Positions 15,890-17,295 of a DNA stretch of 17,295 nt are shown here, in pieces. Below the pieces are notes generated by a model that searched no databases, was not told where the DNA came from, and saw only the letters and a list, made by a program, of their open reading frames with translations. The stretch lies in assembly GCA_029851945.1 (NCBI GenBank), contig JARKUZ010000085.1, positions 1 through 17,295 of the forward strand, read 5' to 3'. Made by a program: the position numbers and the translations under genes. The stretch is from Terrisporobacter sp. GTDB taxonomy: Bacteria; Bacillota_A; Clostridia; Peptostreptococcales; Peptostreptococcaceae. Position 1 is the first letter of the stretch, and each line of letters starts with the position of its first letter.

Positions 15890-15925
15890 TTGACTGTATT
15901 GTAACAATATACTTTATTGTATAAT
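15890..15925 (+). promoter_or_regulatory. Promoter region of the MATE exporter with 13-bp palindrome
   Basis: TTGACT (15890-15895) and TTTATT (15913-15918) are 17 nt apart. TATAAT at 15920-15925 is a better -10 with TTGTAA (15899-15904) as a closely spaced -35. The palindrome TATTGT-A-ACAATA (15897-15909) lies between or over these elements, and a third TATTGT half-site follows at 15915-15920. That layout suggests a repressor operator, for example of TetR or MarR type, but no such regulator gene is in the window. Confidence 0.4.
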
Positions 15926-15955
15926 ATGATAAGATACACAATTTAGGAGGATAAA

Positions 15956-17295
15956 ATGGATAATTCAATAGCAAAAAGCTTTAACTTTTCATCACTTATA
16001 AAATTTACTATACCATCGGTTGTAATGCTTATATTTATGTCTTTATATACAATAATAGATGGAATATTTGTATCTAGATTTGTAAATACTGACGCATTAT
16101 CATCTGTAAATATAGTATATCCATTTATAAATGTAGTAATAGCAGTTGGGGTAATGCTAGCGACTGGAAGTAGCGCAGTTATAGCTAAAAAAATTGGTGA
16201 AGGTAAAACTGAAGAAGCTAAAAAAAATTTTACATTAATAATACTTTTAGGGGCTACTTTAGGAATCTTAATATCATTTATTGGATATGTATTTTTAGAA
16301 AAGATAATATATACACTTGGTGGAAATAATAACTTATATGGGTATTGTAGAGATTATCTAGCATCAACTTTAATATTTGTTCCAGCATTTATAATTAACT
16401 TATTATTTCAATACCTTACAATAACTGCAGGAAAGCCAAATATAGGATTATTATTTACCTTAATAGGTGGATTTAGCAACATAATATTAGATTATTTATT
16501 TATAGTTCCTATGGATATGGGAATATCAGGAGCGGCATATGCAACAGGTATGGGAAATTTAATACCAGCAATACTTGGTATAATATATTTTAGTAGAAAA
16601 AAAGCTTCTTTATATTTTGTAAAGCCTAGCTTAGACATTAACGTTATATTAACTACAATGACAAATGGTTCATCTGAAATGGTTACGAATTTATCAGCAG
16701 GAGTAACTACAATGTTATTTAATATAGTTATGATGAAACTTTTAGGTTCAGATGGAGTAGCAGCTATAACCATAGTTTTATATGGTGAATTTTTAATAAC
16801 ATCTGCATATATAGGATTTTCATCAGGGGTTGCACCTATTATAAGCTACAATTATGGGAACAAAAATGAGCCTGAGCTTAAAAAGATAATAAAGTATAGT
16901 ATAATATTTATATTGATAAGTTCTGTAATATTGTTTACAGTAGCAATATTAGCATCTCCAGTAATAGTAGGTTTATTTTCAGAGCCTAAAAGTAATGTTT
17001 TTAATATTGCTTATAATGGATTTAGGCTATTTGCTATAGGTTTTTTAATTATGGGAACTAATATATTTACTTCGGCAATGTTTACAGCCTTTTCAAATGG
17101 AAAAATATCTGCAACTATATCTTTTTTAAGAACTTTTGTATTTATAGTATGTGGAATAATTTTTTTACCTAAATATTTAAATGCAAATGGAGTATGGTTA
17201 GCAGTTCCATTAGCAGAATTATCTACAGTAATAATATCTATATTCTTTATAAATAAATATAAAAATATATATGGGTATTGTAGAAAAAATAAAGA
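15956..17295 (+). CDS. MATE-family multidrug exporter, MepA-like (3' end cut by window edge)
   Basis: The frame opens at ATG 15956 behind AGGAGG and runs without a stop to the window end, giving 446 codons. MATE proteins usually have about 450 residues, so it is probably almost complete. It encodes an integral membrane antiporter with about 12 helices that exports cationic drugs or metabolites using a Na+ or H+ gradient. The first helix region has FTIPSVVMLIFMSLYTIID, the family's P-S start with IIDGIFVSRF after it. The second half restarts with MVTNLSAGVTTMLFNIVMMK, reflecting the internal duplication. AITAGKPNIGLLF-like loops and SSGVAPIISYNYGNK, seen here around 16826-16863, are typical of the MepA branch. 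Substrate is unknown. Its promoter carries a palindrome that may be an operator. It is not the source of the MATE remnant at 8729-9042, which has a different C-terminal sequence. Confidence 0.9.
   Translation, partial: MDNSIAKSFNFSSLIKFTIPSVVMLIFMSLYTIIDGIFVSRFVNTDALSSVNIVYPFINVVIAVGVMLATGSSAVIAKKIGEGKTEEAKKNFTLIILLGATLGILISFIGYVFLEKIIYTLGGNNNLYGYCRDYLASTLIFVPAFIINLLFQYLTITAGKPNIGLLFTLIGGFSNIILDYLFIVPMDMGISGAAYATGMGNLIPAILGIIYFSRKKASLYFVKPSLDINVILTTMTNGSSEMVTNLSAGVTTMLFNIVMMKLLGSDGVAAITIVLYGEFLITSAYIGFSSGVAPIISYNYGNKNEPELKKIIKYSIIFILISSVILFTVAILASPVIVGLFSEPKSNVFNIAYNGFRLFAIGFLIMGTNIFTSAMFTAFSNGKISATISFLRTFVFIVCGIIFLPKYLNANGVWLAVPLAELSTVIISIFFINKYKNIYGYCRKNK

Noticed and set aside
16492..16773. 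Open frame on the - strand within the MATE exporter gene
   Set aside because: It is the reverse of a well-supported membrane protein frame and has no ribosome site or recognisable domain.
1..17295. CRISPR arrays, insertion sequences, prophage genes, tRNA or rRNA
   Set aside because: No regularly spaced repeats, transposase or phage-like reading frames, or RNA gene cores were seen on either strand.

Overview
The window is very A+T-rich, with ATA, AGA and TTA codons used heavily, strong AGGAGG-type ribosome binding sites and short intergenic gaps. It encodes a Bacillus/Clostridium-type chemotaxis set (CheC and CheD, no CheZ), VanR/VanS-like signalling, a MATE exporter and thiol peroxidase. This points to a low-GC Gram-positive anaerobe, most likely a clostridium of the Peptostreptococcaceae type (Clostridioides/Paraclostridium/Romboutsia relatives). 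The family placement is an inference from style and gene content, not from a search.

Layout. (1) 1-287: non-coding leader with a candidate sigma-28-type promoter. (2) 288-8175: a chemotaxis locus on the + strand. A methyl-accepting chemoreceptor is followed by a strong terminator. Then come cheA, cheB, cheC, cheD, cheW, cheR and cheY, with gaps of 10-25 nt and one 17-nt overlap, closed by a bidirectional terminator. (3) 8217-8615 (-): a GtrA-family membrane protein converging on cheY. (4) 8616-9360: no intact gene. It holds the frameshifted C-terminal remnant of a MATE transporter on the - strand and the control region of a two-component system. (5) 9361-12402 (+): an OmpR/VanR-like response regulator, an overlapping 72-residue two-helix membrane ORF, and a 706-residue VanS-like histidine kinase with about six membrane segments. 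(6) 12527-13012 (+): thiol peroxidase tpx, converging through a shared terminator on (7) 13063-14100 (-), a YdcF/DUF218 membrane protein. (8) 14311-14940 (+): a DUF3786 protein. (9) 15040-15822 (+): a Cof-type HAD phosphatase with its own terminator. (10) 15956 to the window end (+): a MATE/MepA-like exporter, cut by the window edge.

How the genes work together. The che genes form a complete signalling and adaptation circuit. The receptor and CheW control CheA, CheA phosphorylates CheY and CheB, CheR and CheB set receptor methylation, CheD deamidates receptors, and CheC dephosphorylates CheY-P. No flagellar gene lies in the window. The rest is a mosaic of short independent units: envelope or stress sensing, peroxide defence, small-molecule phosphatase and efflux.

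I found no CRISPR array, prophage, insertion sequence, rRNA or tRNA, and no clearly new defence or biosynthetic system. The best leads are the unusual two-component locus (a CiaR-like direct repeat just upstream of a -10 element, a small membrane ORF where a VanS-like kinase usually begins, and a multi-spanning kinase) and the decaying MATE gene.
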